DNA of 64,000 nt from Aquitalea palustris (GCF_003693445.1 NZ_RFAR01000026.1:1-64000), one strand, 5' to 3'; shown: positions 18,701 through 26,534, numbered from the stretch's first letter. Numbers and translations: made by a program. Notes: generated by a model from the letters alone, not told the origin.

Positions 18701-19916
18701 TGGGCTCGCCCGCGAAGGGGCGCTCGCCGGTGAAGAGTTCGTAGAGGATGACCCCGGCGGAGAAGATATCTGATGCGCTGGATGCGGCACCCGGCTCCCT
18801 GAACGCTTCGGGTGCCACATAGGCTTTCTCCACCAGATCAACAATATCCGTCGCGATCGTCAAGCTGCGGTCCACACCGGGCTTGGCGAAATCGAAGTCG
18901 GTGATGCGTGTGGTGCCGTCCTGGCCAATCAAGATCGCACCCGGCGTCAGGTTGCGATGCACCACACCGTGGTGATGTGCATGAGCCAAGGCCGCCAACA
19001 AGTCTTTGGCCACGCGCCACTTCTGGTCCAGCGTCAGTGCCAACTGGGGCCGAGCCATGTGCACCGTCAACGCCTGGCCCGGTGCATCGTCCAGGATCAG
19101 GATGAAAGACTTGTCATCATCGGTCGGGAAGAAATCCCGCGCCGCCACGATGTTGGGATGTAGCGGCAGCTTGGAAAGCGCTCTGTAGGCATTGGCAATG
19201 CGGTTGACCTGCGCCTTGCGCACCTCTTCAGGCTGATAGGGGTCTGCCTGGTACACCCGCAGGCGGGCCGTGCCACCCGCGAACGCGTTCTCGGCACGAA
19301 ACTCGGTATAGGCCTCCGCCGCCCCAAGCTTTTCCTTCACCTGCCAGTGCCCAAAGCGCTGCACGGCGGAGGCAGGCTTCACCACCTTCAAGGCATGCAG
19401 AATCAAGCCCTGTTGCTGCAGGATGTTCTTGGAGAAGCGCGCCGGAATGCGCGTGGCATCTTTGAAGTAGCGCTCCGCGTCCTTCAGCTTCACCACCCGG
19501 TCTGCATCCAGCTGCTCGCGGTCATTCAGGTGAGCATCGGGCGCGGTGAGCAGGATGGCGGCATCGACATAGATACCGTCCAGCTCATTCCGACCGGGAT
19601 TGGCCTGGGTCACCAAGCCCTTCACCGTGCGCGCATGGCCGCGCAGCTTGCCCAGCGGCGACGGATACGGCGCACGCCCCTCCGGGTACCACTTGTTGCC
19701 GTACACATCGATGGTGCCGCGCGTGCCCTTCACGTCGATCAGGTAAAGAGCGTGCGGGGTCAGCAACGCGATGTCGATCTCGAAGCGCTCGCCCTGCCGC
19801 TCGATCTCGAAGTTGTGAAGCAGAACGAAACTGTCTGGCAAGCGATCCCGCAGGTAAGCGATGACGCTGCGCTCTGCATCGTTGACCGGCTGGCCTACAG
19901 GGATCACTTTCGCCAT
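15741..19916 (-). CDS. mad6: MADS protein kinase/ATPase Mad6 (NERD, two kinase domains, P-loop ATPase)
   Basis: 1391 residues in four parts. Residues 15-110: NERD nuclease-related domain (RFEIDIALLTPHALYLIDVK). Residues 185-460: a first Ser/Thr kinase-like domain whose catalytic loop reads VHRNLTPG (HRD changed to HRN) and whose DFG is DFD, so probably a pseudokinase. Residues 497-750: a second kinase with glycine loop GRGSFG (507-512), K529, catalytic loop HCDIKPRN (620-627) and DFN at 639-641, likely active. Residues about 800-1391: P-loop ATPase with Walker A GNAGDGKTA (842-850), similar in style to DptF. A kinase in an anti-phage operon suggests signal-dependent control of the effector module Mad6-7-8. 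The start overlaps mad5 and the stop overlaps mad7 as TGATG. Confidence 0.92.
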   Translation of the reverse strand: MAKVIPVGQPVNDAERSVIAYLRDRLPDSFVLLHNFEIERQGERFEIDIALLTPHALYLIDVKGTRGTIDVYGNKWYPEGRAPYPSPLGKLRGHARTVKGLVTQANPGRNELDGIYVDAAILLTAPDAHLNDREQLDADRVVKLKDAERYFKDATRIPARFSKNILQQQGLILHALKVVKPASAVQRFGHWQVKEKLGAAEAYTEFRAENAFAGGTARLRVYQADPYQPEEVRKAQVNRIANAYRALSKLPLHPNIVAARDFFPTDDDKSFILILDDAPGQALTVHMARPQLALTLDQKWRVAKDLLAALAHAHHHGVVHRNLTPGAILIGQDGTTRITDFDFAKPGVDRSLTIATDIVDLVEKAYVAPEAFREPGAASSASDIFSAGVILYELFTGERPFAGEPTTVWDRAGEFLSKPSALRPELNQAFDAWLQSLCAFDEHQRLTASAALAALNALLQPVAQAASQAAEAPKPEVLEIDDAQTDYLNLAAGHRLTHKFIVEKKLGRGSFGVVYKVIDTLGDVARTVKLIVSDRHSTLERLKKEYRHLVHIPEHPHVVRVLDADVIPGRDIPFLVFEYVEGADVGDMIHDRLLSPEDALELGKQVIEGLVHLHAQGFHHCDIKPRNLLWTQKGAKIIDFNVSVRADDKESRGGGSRRYLPPDFDPEVIPHNGERADRDLYALGLTLYEALTARYPWDTTEPPINKPAPDPRELSGFADLAPELVNVVLKAIAPRRAERFHTAVDFRDALAEVRHARRVQTVSLAAMVTAVSSGQPALAESAPNTNAFVSHLLTLYSQSRRSNAGTRGMDALGFSAYVDTALDHALLPAVLQGEFRLVLISGNAGDGKTAFLQRLEKEVEARGGAVNRGLANGSELSLDGTRYLINYDGSQDEGNKDNNQVLLDFLAPFKGNDAASWRPQETRLIAINEGRLVDFLAAHERDFPALTALVRRAFATGEAESGVAVVNLNLRSVVADDASNAEAGSILERTLRSIVRPENWAACAQCDLKDSCYALHNARSFQDEIAGPRLLERLKTLYTMAHLRGRLHITMRDLRSALSFMLIGNRDCGEIHALYASGKHDDVARSFYFNSWMGGGQATSDRLLTLLSDLDVGKQEDPRFDRGLDFVQPDDRALFRFERRGQFDFEVLKRLFGDLPRGVSDSSVRHRARKHREYVAMARRKHFFERRDASWEKMLPYRSAKRMVEIVRGEMPIDELTSEILHAINRGEGLQRPERLGASLALQLRQVEHGTVRSYRLFPVEGFGLQVQDFAAKARFVEHLPTGLLLKYQGQGAGAISSELIINLDVFEMLVRLNEGYRPSVEEMQGFYLCLSVFKNSLNAQPYREILLTTTGHDFYRLARHDDGRVEMRLLHGPVKGARQEEAAESGARGN

Positions 19917-21319
19917 CAGCTTTCCTTCCTGATCTTTTCTTCTAGCAATGCAACTGCTTTTGCTTCCAGTTCGTTGCCCTTGTTCTGCGCCACAACTGCT
20001 TTTTCAGCCAATGCACCAATCTCCTGGCGATCCAGATCGGACAGCCACGGAATGGTGAGGTCGCTGATCAACGACGAATCGAGGCTGGGAATCGACGATC
20101 CGAATGCCGTACCCACCAGCGCCCAGTACCCAGGCTCGGATGCCAAAACAGCCCACAAGTACGCCGCATCTTGCGGAGAATGGCACCGCACGCGAACCAG
20201 ATGCTCACTGCCAGCCTGCCCAACGTTCATGGGCAGGGGCAGCACTGCACGACCAATGATCCCGCCCAATTGGCCGCTGCGAGGAATCAAGACATCGCAA
20301 TCCGAGACCAAGAGCCCTTCCAGATGCGGCGTCAGTGATCGGGAGACCAAATATTCCGCGCTGGGGTTCAGCTCGAACACGGACGACGACGACAAGAAGG
20401 GCACACCGAAAGCCGGGTCGGTGACCTTCAAACGTGAGCCTCGATTGGGCTCAAAAACCCGTTCCACTTGATCACCCAGCCGAAATCCGAAATGGGCGGC
20501 CAGTAAGGCTCGACCCGTTTCGACTCGCGGTGAGTAGTGAAATGCATCCATTCGGCCGAGCAGTGCTGATGCCTTGGGGGCACGAGCTATCGAGTCAGCA
20601 TGACGGCTCCAACCAATCTTTGTCTGGAATAGCTCAAGCGCTGCTCGACGATATTTGGATGCTGCAACGCGCTCAACTGCGGCCGCGTCAATGAGTTGCG
20701 CCACCTCTTGCTCGAAGACTGGTCCGAACCTCGGCACAGGCAGTTCAGCGATGTGCTCAGGCTCAATGTGCTGGATGATCGCGCCGTAGGTGCCCGAGAC
20801 TACCAGTGGCACGCCATAGCGGCTGGACAGGTAGGCGTACAGGTAGCCCGCCGGAACACGCTCTGAGTCCGGTACGACCTTCATGATGTGCTGTGAAGAC
20901 CACATGCCCGCCATGTCAGGGCGGACATAGGTCATACGCCCAATCGTCCCCGAGCAAGTGATCAACGTGGTGCCTGGGCTCAGCTCCAGATGAGCCAGTT
21001 TCTTGGACTCCGCATAGCGCCGCTGCAACAGTGGCAAGTTAGCGAGGTCCGCATTGAGCATGTCGCTGTTGCTGAGGAACGGAACACCGTAACGTGGGTC
21101 GTCAACCCAGATGCGTGCGAACACGGGGCCGTTGTAGATGCCACCCGTATGTCCCGTAGTCAAAGTACTCAGCGCATCCTTGCGCGCTTTGAGCTGCTTG
21201 AGGGTGTCGCGTGCCTCTAGGGCGCCAGACATGTACGGGTTGCAATCCAGTCGTCGACCACCTTCCTGCAGCCAGCCCGACCGAACGATGCGAGCGTTCT
21301 TGAAACTTGCGAAAGTCAT
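19916..21319 (-). CDS. mad5: MADS restriction specificity (S) subunit Mad5
   Basis: 467-residue type I restriction S-subunit-like protein that would supply DNA target recognition for the Mad2 methyltransferase. Two half-repeats are visible. Each has a target-recognition domain (with ITCSGTIGRMTYV in the first and LIPRSGQLGGIIGRAVLP in the second), followed by a helical spacer (PVFEQEVAQLIDAAAVERVA, and the C-terminal AVVAQNKGNELEAKAVALLE). I chose ATG 21319, which overlaps the mad4 stop as ATGA; the open frame extends 24 bases further but inside mad4. The target sequence cannot be predicted from the protein alone. Confidence 0.88.
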   Translation of the reverse strand: MTFASFKNARIVRSGWLQEGGRRLDCNPYMSGALEARDTLKQLKARKDALSTLTTGHTGGIYNGPVFARIWVDDPRYGVPFLSNSDMLNADLANLPLLQRRYAESKKLAHLELSPGTTLITCSGTIGRMTYVRPDMAGMWSSQHIMKVVPDSERVPAGYLYAYLSSRYGVPLVVSGTYGAIIQHIEPEHIAELPVPRFGPVFEQEVAQLIDAAAVERVAASKYRRAALELFQTKIGWSRHADSIARAPKASALLGRMDAFHYSPRVETGRALLAAHFGFRLGDQVERVFEPNRGSRLKVTDPAFGVPFLSSSSVFELNPSAEYLVSRSLTPHLEGLLVSDCDVLIPRSGQLGGIIGRAVLPLPMNVGQAGSEHLVRVRCHSPQDAAYLWAVLASEPGYWALVGTAFGSSIPSLDSSLISDLTIPWLSDLDRQEIGALAEKAVVAQNKGNELEAKAVALLEEKIRKES

Positions 21320-21960
21320 GCTGGCACCTCCACGGGAAACCACGCCCGCATCTGTGCAAGAAGGCGACGGAACTCACCGTCCTCGCAAGCGGCCACAGGT
21401 ACTTTTGACGCAATGCGTTTGAAGATGGAAGAAGACAACTTGACGTTGTTCTCTCGACGAAGTTGGATAAACAGGTCTTTCGGCGACGGCGGCTTGGAAG
21501 CCTCGGCAGGCCACAGGCCACGTTGACCGAGCATTGCTTTAAGCCCTTGTGGCGCGTTCAAACGCAACTCTTCCGCAAGCACCGGAGAGTCCTGCCAGAT
21601 CCATTGCTCTAGCTCCGGTTCAATCGCAATAACGAGTACGTCTTGCGGCGCCCACCCACCTTGATGCAGTTGGTTGGTAACCTTGCTCAGAATCTCAGCC
21701 TGACCAGGCGAACCGTCCCAATCGCAGTCCAGCGCGATCACCAATTTCTTGTGCGTATTGATGAGCGAGCTGACAAGCGCACCTCCTCGGGTGAAGATGC
21801 CGGGATCGTTTTGCCCACCAGCAAAGAACAGGTCCTCTGATGGCACGAAATCAAAGTGTCCACACCCCAACTGTTGACACCGATCTTCGCGACTCAGGAA
21901 ACCCTCAAAAGTGTCGCGCATGGTCTTATCAGCCACATAGAAAGCGCAGTCTCTCTTCAT
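21316..21960 (-). CDS. mad4: MADS protein Mad4 (TOPRIM-like acidic motif)
   Basis: 214-residue protein; start ATG 21960 overlaps the mad3 stop as ATGA. No firm family match, but LVIALDCDWDGSPG (D78, D80, D82) after a beta strand, and AIEPELEQW at 112-120, resemble the DxD and glutamate pattern of TOPRIM-type or RloB/DUF4276-type proteins that pair with ABC-like ATPases. Mad3, just upstream, is such an ATPase lacking its own nuclease domain, so Mad3-Mad4 may work as a two-protein OLD-like unit. That link is inference. Confidence 0.8.
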   Translation of the reverse strand: MKRDCAFYVADKTMRDTFEGFLSREDRCQQLGCGHFDFVPSEDLFFAGGQNDPGIFTRGGALVSSLINTHKKLVIALDCDWDGSPGQAEILSKVTNQLHQGGWAPQDVLVIAIEPELEQWIWQDSPVLAEELRLNAPQGLKAMLGQRGLWPAEASKPPSPKDLFIQLRRENNVKLSSSIFKRIASKVPVAACEDGEFRRLLAQMRAWFPVEVPA

Positions 21961-23318
21961 CCCAAAATCCCCGAAGCAAAGAGGCTGCCCAGGTCGATAC
22001 CGCCCCGCCAATCTTTAAGGCGCGGATGCTCATTACCCGCGACTACAACAACGCCATGTTCAGTGGTCTGTCGCGCGCACAGAAGCTGCTCCAGCTTGCT
22101 GGCGGCCAGCACGACTGGTGAGTGAGACGAGACCCAAACCTGGCTGCCATACAGCGACTCCAAGGATTGGAGGATGGCTTCAATGGCGCTTGGGTGAATG
22201 CCGTTCTCCGGCTCCTCTGTCACCACGAGCTGCGGCGCATTTGGCAGATAAGCAAGCAGGGTGAGCGTCAAAATGCGCAGCGTGCCGTCAGACAAGCCGC
22301 TGGAAGTAACGCTGTATCCGCCGGCATAACGCACGCTGAAGTAGGCGTGATGGTCTTCCTCTCGCTCCTTCACGTCGATGTCTTCGACCTGCGGCAAGGC
22401 AGTCTTGACGTGGTCTACCCAGTCTTCGAAATCGCGACTGCGGTGGCTTTTTTGTTGCTCTACGGTTGCATCATCTGGGAGACCTTGACGCTTGAGATCC
22501 AATGCCAGCCACGGCAGATTGAGCGCGGAAGCGATCAGCGCTTTGTCCTGCCCAGGAGCGCTAGCTGCACGCAATTGCTCCCAATCTGGCGCAAGGAAAA
22601 CCACCTTCTCTGTGAGCAGTTCGTATAGCCAGGAGGCTGCGGGAAAGGCATCGGACTTGTACTTCACGGCGGACATGGCGAGCAGTCCGGGCTTGATGCG
22701 GACCTTGTCCTCCCGATCGGCATCGCGCTGTATGGTCTTCGCTTCGTCAACAAAAACAGCTGGTCCGCCGTACTCTCGGCGCAAGATGAAGTGCCAGTCT
22801 TCCTTGTCCTGATTGGTCTCACCCAGCAAGCCGCCCACGGAGCGATCCGGGACGCTAGAGGGAGAGAAGGCGAACAGGTACTCGTTCTTGACGTTCAGTT
22901 CGCGCTCATTGAAAACCTCAAGACGCAGCTCATATCGCAAGTGGCTGGGCCACTTGTCAGGAGAGTTCCGCAACACCTCTTGCTGACGCTTGCTCTTGAT
23001 GTTGGCGAGCCAAGCCTCTACCCATGCACTGCGCTGGTCTTCTGGCAAGACCACTTCAATCGCGAGAGAAAAGTCATCACCTCGCCCAGCAAAGACCAGT
23101 TCTCTCAATGCCGCTGCACGCGCAGGCTGGCTTCCGCGCTTCAGTGTGAAAACGGAGGAGATGTTGTCTGCACGGAGTAGTTCACCGAAGAGGCTTGGAA
23201 GATCAATGAGCGTTGTCTTGCCGGAGCCGTTCGCCCCAACAATGACTTGGAATGCGGACATGTCCACGCTCAACTGCTCGAAGCAGCGATAGCGTGTGGC
23301 TTCAAGTCGCGTGATCAT
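21957..23318 (-). CDS. mad3: MADS AAA/ABC-type ATPase Mad3
   Basis: 453-residue SMC/OLD-like ATPase. Walker A is GANGSGKTTL at 28-37, after the typical opening MITRLEATRYRCFEQLSVDM. The ABC signature region is SVTSSGLSDGTLRIL (LSDGT) and Walker B is LVVTEEPENGIHPSAI, followed by the switch histidine in WVSSHSPVVL. The middle has a helical insertion (WVEAWLANIKSKRQQEVL). There is no C-terminal TOPRIM, which separates it from one-piece OLD nucleases and agrees with a partner role for Mad4. The start overlaps the mad2 stop as ATGA. Confidence 0.9.
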   Translation of the reverse strand: MITRLEATRYRCFEQLSVDMSAFQVIVGANGSGKTTLIDLPSLFGELLRADNISSVFTLKRGSQPARAAALRELVFAGRGDDFSLAIEVVLPEDQRSAWVEAWLANIKSKRQQEVLRNSPDKWPSHLRYELRLEVFNERELNVKNEYLFAFSPSSVPDRSVGGLLGETNQDKEDWHFILRREYGGPAVFVDEAKTIQRDADREDKVRIKPGLLAMSAVKYKSDAFPAASWLYELLTEKVVFLAPDWEQLRAASAPGQDKALIASALNLPWLALDLKRQGLPDDATVEQQKSHRSRDFEDWVDHVKTALPQVEDIDVKEREEDHHAYFSVRYAGGYSVTSSGLSDGTLRILTLTLLAYLPNAPQLVVTEEPENGIHPSAIEAILQSLESLYGSQVWVSSHSPVVLAASKLEQLLCARQTTEHGVVVVAGNEHPRLKDWRGGIDLGSLFASGILG

Positions 23319-25357
23319 TTGCTGGGCTCCGGATGTTGGGCGCGGAACTCGGCATACGCCTTGGCGATCTCGGGCAGGTCGTCATCAAGGATGCGCTCCT
23401 TGCGGTGCAGGGTGCGCACTTGCAGGCCACCGCCGATGCGAACCTTCTCCTCATGGCTGACATCTACCAGGATTTCTTCGCCGTCAGGGTGGCGCTTGTA
23501 AAGCGTGTTGCCACGGCGGTCGAAGCCCACCTTCTCAGCGACAGCCATGAAGACGGGGTAGTCCTTCTTCTGGCCCAGGTCTTCTGCCTTGATCACCTCT
23601 TCAGGCTTGCGCTTCAGGAAAAGCAAGCTGGTCAAGATGTTGACGTTGGCCTCGACGATGAAGGACTCCACGGGCAGGTCGATGCTGGCCAGCACCCAGC
23701 AGTGGCGAAGAATCCAGTAGCGGATGTACTCATCGCCGGGGTTGCCCAGGATGCCGTCCGGCAAGACGATGCCAGCACGGCCGCCTGGCTTGAGCCATTT
23801 GACGCATCGCTCAATAAACAGCACCTCGGGCGATACCGCAGGCTTGATGTTGTTAGTCATCACGAAACCGTCGCCCTGCGGCACCCAACGGCGGGCCAGC
23901 TCGTACTGCTCCAGGATGGTCTTTTCGGTGACCGGAATGTCCGAGCCAAACGGCGGGTTGGTCATCAAGACATCAATCGTCCCTAGCGGGATGGCTGCCT
24001 TCGCGGCCGGCACACCTGGCAGGTGACCCGCCGGGAATTCCAGCGAGTTCATGTGGTAGAGGTGGCCGAGCGAATTGCCAGCCATCATCACGTTCATCTG
24101 TGCCGCGCGAACCAGGAAAGGGTCGAAGTCGGCACCGAACAGGTTGTTGGCCGCGAAGTGGGCCAACCGGTCTCGGATGGAGACGAACTCTTCCGTGTTC
24201 TCGTCGCCTGCCTTGATGCGCTTCTCTTCGTGGAAGACCTTGTTCAGGTAGTTCAAGGTCTCGACCAGGAAGCCACCCGTACCGCAGGACGAATCGAGCA
24301 CGCGCTCGTACTCTTTGGGTGCCAGCATCTTGACCACAAGACTGATGGCGCCACGCGGCGTGAAGTACTGGCCACGATCGCCACGCAGGTTGGTACCAAC
24401 GATTTCTTGGTAGGCCGTGCCCTTGGCGTCCACATCGGTGCGACCAAAGTCGTAGCGGGCCAGTTCGGAGACGATGAAGGCCAGGGCGCGGTCAGACAGG
24501 GTGATCTCTTCGTTGCCCTTGAACAGACCGTCGTACTTCTTCTTCACCGCCTCAAAAAGCGGCTTGATGCGCAGGCGGATTTGCTCGCGTCCCGCAGCTT
24601 CAAACGGCTCAAACGGCCCCACCCAGAAGCGACGCGCATCGTTGGGCTGCTGCTCGTCATACATCTTGCAGAAGATGAGGTACAGGAACTGCCAGAAGGC
24701 CGCATCCTTAGGCATGCCTTCGTTGCCGTGGATGTAGTTGTGGCAGCGGCGGAAGGCCGTACGCAGCATGACCGGATCGGCACGACGCAGGCGCCCCATG
24801 GAGCGGCCTTCAACGCTGAAGGTGTCGTCACCCAGGGGCCAGTCGCCGATGGGCTTGAACTTGGTGTCGAAGCGGGTGACTTCTTTCTTGAAGAAGAAGA
24901 ACTCCAGGCCGTTGGTCCACAGGCCGTAGTCGCAACTATCGACTTCAGCCATTACGGTTTCCAGCACCTCGAACTCTTTGCGCGCCTCTTCTGGATCACG
25001 CATGCGATAGGCACCTTTGGTGCCGAGCTTGGGCTCTTTCTCCACCACCACGGCGCGGTAGAGGTTGTCCACCGTGTGCGCTTGGCCAGGCTTGAAGATG
25101 GCGATGTCGAGCTTGCGGTTTTTGCCCAGCACCTTGACCTTGAAGTCAGGCTCCATGTCTTCGGCGGCAATGCCGTACTCATGAATGATGGCGCGGGCGA
25201 TGCGCTGGCGGACTTGCTCTTTGTCGCTGTCCTTCACCGGTTTGCCGGTGATGTAGTCGAAGACCTTGCCCTCTTCGAGCGCGCTCTCGGGCGCTTGGGC
25301 TTCTTGATCAAGGTCGCTCATGTCGTTGTTGTCCTGTGCGGAGCGCTGCTTAGGCAT
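23315..25357 (-). CDS. mad2: MADS N6-adenine DNA methyltransferase Mad2
   Basis: 680-residue HsdM-like methyltransferase. Motif I is DSSCGTGGF at 355-363 and the catalytic motif IV is NPPF at 467-470; GQYFTPRGAISLVVKML is the conserved HsdM lead-in. The N-terminus (about 32-165) looks like the HsdR N-terminal fold: EPDFKVKVLGKNRKLDIAIF then VVVEKEPKLG. A PD-(D/E)xK-type core can be traced there, although no helicase follows. ATG 25357 is preceded by AAGGAG at 8-base spacing and overlaps mad1 by 8 bases, so I prefer it to the internal ATG 25321. It probably marks self DNA together with Mad5. No HsdR gene is nearby. Confidence 0.93.
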   Translation of the reverse strand: MPKQRSAQDNNDMSDLDQEAQAPESALEEGKVFDYITGKPVKDSDKEQVRQRIARAIIHEYGIAAEDMEPDFKVKVLGKNRKLDIAIFKPGQAHTVDNLYRAVVVEKEPKLGTKGAYRMRDPEEARKEFEVLETVMAEVDSCDYGLWTNGLEFFFFKKEVTRFDTKFKPIGDWPLGDDTFSVEGRSMGRLRRADPVMLRTAFRRCHNYIHGNEGMPKDAAFWQFLYLIFCKMYDEQQPNDARRFWVGPFEPFEAAGREQIRLRIKPLFEAVKKKYDGLFKGNEEITLSDRALAFIVSELARYDFGRTDVDAKGTAYQEIVGTNLRGDRGQYFTPRGAISLVVKMLAPKEYERVLDSSCGTGGFLVETLNYLNKVFHEEKRIKAGDENTEEFVSIRDRLAHFAANNLFGADFDPFLVRAAQMNVMMAGNSLGHLYHMNSLEFPAGHLPGVPAAKAAIPLGTIDVLMTNPPFGSDIPVTEKTILEQYELARRWVPQGDGFVMTNNIKPAVSPEVLFIERCVKWLKPGGRAGIVLPDGILGNPGDEYIRYWILRHCWVLASIDLPVESFIVEANVNILTSLLFLKRKPEEVIKAEDLGQKKDYPVFMAVAEKVGFDRRGNTLYKRHPDGEEILVDVSHEEKVRIGGGLQVRTLHRKERILDDDLPEIAKAYAEFRAQHPEPSK

Positions 25358-25565
25358 TGCGGGGCTCCTTGTCGTCAAAGTCATCACTGCTGGCAGCGGC
25401 ACCGCCCTCACGCACCCAGGCGTCCACGTCTTCTTTCTTGAACTTCCAGAAGCGTCCAACCTTGTGCCCCGGCATGCCCTTGGAGGTCACCCAGGTGTAG
25501 ATGGTGTCTTTGGCTACGCCGAGGTAGTCGGCGATTTCATCGACAGAAAGCCAGCGGTCGTCCAT
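25350..25565 (-). CDS. mad1: MADS helix-turn-helix protein Mad1 (excisionase/MerR-like)
   Basis: Small DNA-binding protein of 71 residues from ATG 25565. A TTG 30 bases upstream would add 10 residues, but the added stretch looks non-coding. The HTH of the excisionase/AlpA type is clear: WLSVDEIADYLGVAKDTIYT, then KVGRFWKFKKEDVDAWV. It is the first gene of the defence train and sits directly behind an inverted-repeat cluster, so it probably controls the operon's own promoter. The stop lies inside the mad2 start region. Confidence 0.85.
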   Translation of the reverse strand: MDDRWLSVDEIADYLGVAKDTIYTWVTSKGMPGHKVGRFWKFKKEDVDAWVREGGAAASSDDFDDKEPRNA

Positions 25566-25587
25566 GTCTGCATCCAAACAGAAATGC

Positions 25588-25629
25588 GCCGCCAAAGTGG
25601 CGGCAACTGAACACAGTCTACGCCACTTT
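25588..25629. promoter_or_regulatory. Inverted repeats upstream of mad1, likely operator
   Basis: GCCGCCA (25588-25594), spacer AAG, TGGCGGC (25598-25604) forms a 7-bp palindrome. AAAGTGGCG (25594-25602) is repeated inverted as CGCCACTTT (25621-25629). Both lie immediately upstream of the first MADS gene, where a promoter must be. They fit an operator for Mad1 or another regulator of the operon; the promoter boxes themselves are not clear. Confidence 0.5.
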
Positions 25630-25667
25630 CGGCCAGTTCAATAGGGTTTTAACCTGTTTTGATCGGG

Positions 25668-26534
25668 TTAGGCCTTGTCAGGATCGTTTGAGCAGGGTGC
25701 GTACGGGTTCAACCCTAGTCTGGCTTCCATGGCCAAAACGCGAGCCTCCCGCGCTTCCAGCTCCTTGATCAACAACTGTGCTTCGAGCATCGTCTTGTGC
25801 GCGAATGAGCGAAGCTGACGGTCACGCTCACCCGTCCCTCGCGTGATCTCACGCGCACGCTGGAGCAGCGCGGCCTGCGCCGGCAGCCCGAACTTCACCC
25901 GCGTCCACTGCGCACGACTCATGCGCTGTCGGCCCGGCCCCAAACGAGCGAGTCCAGACGGCCCGGCAACGTGCTCCCAGAATCGGTCCTGAAATGCGCG
26001 CATTGCCGTGTTGTAGGCAAGGCGTTGCTCCTTGGGTGTTTGAGCGCCCTTTGCCGTGCGGAAGCCGGGGTGCAAGTCCTTGACGTTGCCACCGTCAGGA
26101 TTGACGACATAGAAGTGGAGGTGCGGGTGCGCCTCATCGGTGTGCTCGACAACGGACCGAAGGCGATCACCGAATTCCGTTTGCAGCCACTCCAAGGTGC
26201 TTTGCTTCCAGTAGCTGTACTCAATGCCTCCACGTGGATACGACGCCACGCCAGCCAGCAGGACGGACGCGTCCTTTCGCAAACGGCGACCAGCTGCGTC
26301 ACGGCTGCGCGCATGGATGGCACCAACTTCGGCTTCCAGCTCGACGAGGCTGGGACCATGCAGCAGGTTGGGTGGCCTCGGTCTCGGCACATGCAAGCAG
26401 GCTTGCGGCTCGCGACTGGCTTCAGCAATCACGTCGCGCACAGCCCATTTTCGATCTGCTCCCCGCGAGGTTTTCTTCGGTGAGTGCAGCGAATAGACAG
26501 CGATGTGAACAAACTGGATGCCGCCTGTGATCAT
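25668..26534 (-). CDS. MobV-like plasmid mobilization relaxase
   Basis: 288-residue relaxase-like protein from ATG 26534 (the longer frame to 26690 runs through the repeat region and is rejected). The metal-binding cluster HTDEAHPHLHFYVV (H131, H136, H138, H140) is the hallmark of Pre/Mob-type relaxases, and an N-terminal FVHIAVYSLHSPKK precedes it. The C-terminal third is a long basic helix (AREITRGTGERDRQLRSFAH, LEAQLLIKELEAREARVLAM). It would nick an oriT and pilot the element into a recipient using another element's conjugation machinery, since no transfer genes are present. The upstream repeat-rich gap is the natural place for oriT. Confidence 0.8.
   Translation of the reverse strand: MITGGIQFVHIAVYSLHSPKKTSRGADRKWAVRDVIAEASREPQACLHVPRPRPPNLLHGPSLVELEAEVGAIHARSRDAAGRRLRKDASVLLAGVASYPRGGIEYSYWKQSTLEWLQTEFGDRLRSVVEHTDEAHPHLHFYVVNPDGGNVKDLHPGFRTAKGAQTPKEQRLAYNTAMRAFQDRFWEHVAGPSGLARLGPGRQRMSRAQWTRVKFGLPAQAALLQRAREITRGTGERDRQLRSFAHKTMLEAQLLIKELEAREARVLAMEARLGLNPYAPCSNDPDKA

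Noticed and set aside
24023-25441. 472-codon plus-strand frame opposite mad2
   Set aside because: Complementary to the methyltransferase motifs; no ribosome-binding site or domain.
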